This document shows, in pieces, positions 22,282-22,472 of a stretch of DNA of 22,472 bases. The DNA comes from an uncultured Collinsella sp. GTDB taxonomy: Bacteria; Actinomycetota; Coriobacteriia; Coriobacteriales; Coriobacteriaceae. The stretch covers positions 1-22,472 of the forward strand of contig CALHWR010000108.1 of NCBI GenBank assembly GCA_938036665.1. The letters run 5' to 3'. The position numbers were made by a program, and so were the translations under genes. Numbering within the stretch: position 1 is the stretch's first letter; each line of letters begins with the position of its first letter. The notes beneath the pieces are model-generated. The model saw only the letters and a program-made list of their open reading frames with translations, made no database searches and was not told where the DNA came from.

Positions 22282-22472
22282 ATGCACATTCCAGATAACT
22301 ACCTGTCCCCGCAGACCGATGCCGTCATGGCGGTGGCGATGGTGCCCGTATGGGTCCATTGCATCAAGAAGGTGCGTGCTACGCTCGATCGCGAGCATAT
22401 GGCGTTCCTGGGCATCTGCGCCGCATTCTCCTTCTTGCTCATGATGTTCAACGTGCCGCTGCCCGGCGGTAC
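22282..22472 (+). CDS. cbiM: Cobalt ECF transporter substrate-binding protein CbiM (partial, cut by right edge)
   Basis: The first 63 residues are present and the gene continues past the window. MHIPDNYLSPQTDAVMAVAM is the CbiM N-terminus; in this family the amino group of Met1 and His2 help bind the metal. A first membrane segment (AVMAVAMVPVWVHCI) and a second (MAFLGICAAFSFLLMMFNV) follow, then the conserved VPLPGGT. CbiM is the metal-specific membrane component of the CbiMNQO cobalt importer that supplies cobalamin synthesis. GGGAGG lies five bases before the ATG. cbiN, cbiQ and cbiO would be expected just downstream. Confidence 0.93.
   Translation, partial: MHIPDNYLSPQTDAVMAVAMVPVWVHCIKKVRATLDREHMAFLGICAAFSFLLMMFNVPLPGG

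Noticed and set aside
22232..22444. 70-codon plus-strand open frame overlapping cbiM
   Set aside because: It is in a different frame from the clear CbiM N-terminus and has no recognisable features.
1..22472. CRISPR arrays, insertion sequences, integrases or rRNA genes
   Set aside because: No regularly spaced repeats, transposase or recombinase motifs, or rRNA sequences were seen on either strand.

Overview
The window looks like a chromosomal segment of a gut Coriobacteriia, most probably Collinsella. The clues are high GC, heavily C/G-ending codons, a T-box-controlled pheST operon, a mannose-family PTS operon and a CbiM with an MHIPDNYLSP-type N-terminus. This is a call from recognised gene families, not from a database search.

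Layout. (1) Positions 1-3435, minus strand: one open frame that cannot be a normal gene. Its first ~483 codons are the N-terminal half of an M16C zinc metallopeptidase. It then switches in frame, at about 1981-2000, to the middle and C-terminal part of a GH2 beta-galactosidase of visibly lower GC, and runs off the left edge. The likeliest explanation is an assembly misjoin at a short shared sequence; a real fusion is possible. (2) 3715-8450, plus strand: a GntR/UTRA regulator, then mannose-family PTS EIIA and EIIB, a terminator with a new promoter, a FrlB/GfrF-like SIS-domain deglycase, and EIIC and EIID. Together these fit import and phosphorylation of an Amadori compound (fructoselysine or glucoselysine type) followed by cleavage to a sugar phosphate and an amino acid. 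(3) 8476-10581: a hairpin terminator, an unrecognised minus-strand gene, an ORF resembling a stand-alone piece of an HNH/SRA-type nuclease, a small double-CxxC protein, and a DUF5710 protein with two CxxC pairs. (4) 10778-10956: a tRNA-Val(GAC) gene with clear promoter and terminator, minus strand. (5) 11188-16087, plus strand: an EamA-type transporter, a large DUF4012 envelope protein, and glmM for cell-wall precursor synthesis. (6) 16293-17834, minus strand: an M32 carboxypeptidase convergent with glmM. (7) 17957-22031, plus strand: a T-box leader and pheS-pheT. (8) 22282-22472: the start of cbiM, cut by the right edge, behind a structured leader.

Non-coding structure is rich. The terminator, promoter and hairpin arrangement inside the PTS operon suggests that the deglycase is expressed separately from EIIA/EIIB. 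A 13-bp perfect inverted repeat separates the deglycase from EIIC. Two intergenic palindromes (glmM/M32 gap and pheS/pheT gap) share sequence motifs in both arms and look like copies of one dispersed element. No CRISPR array, insertion sequence, rRNA gene or replication origin was seen.
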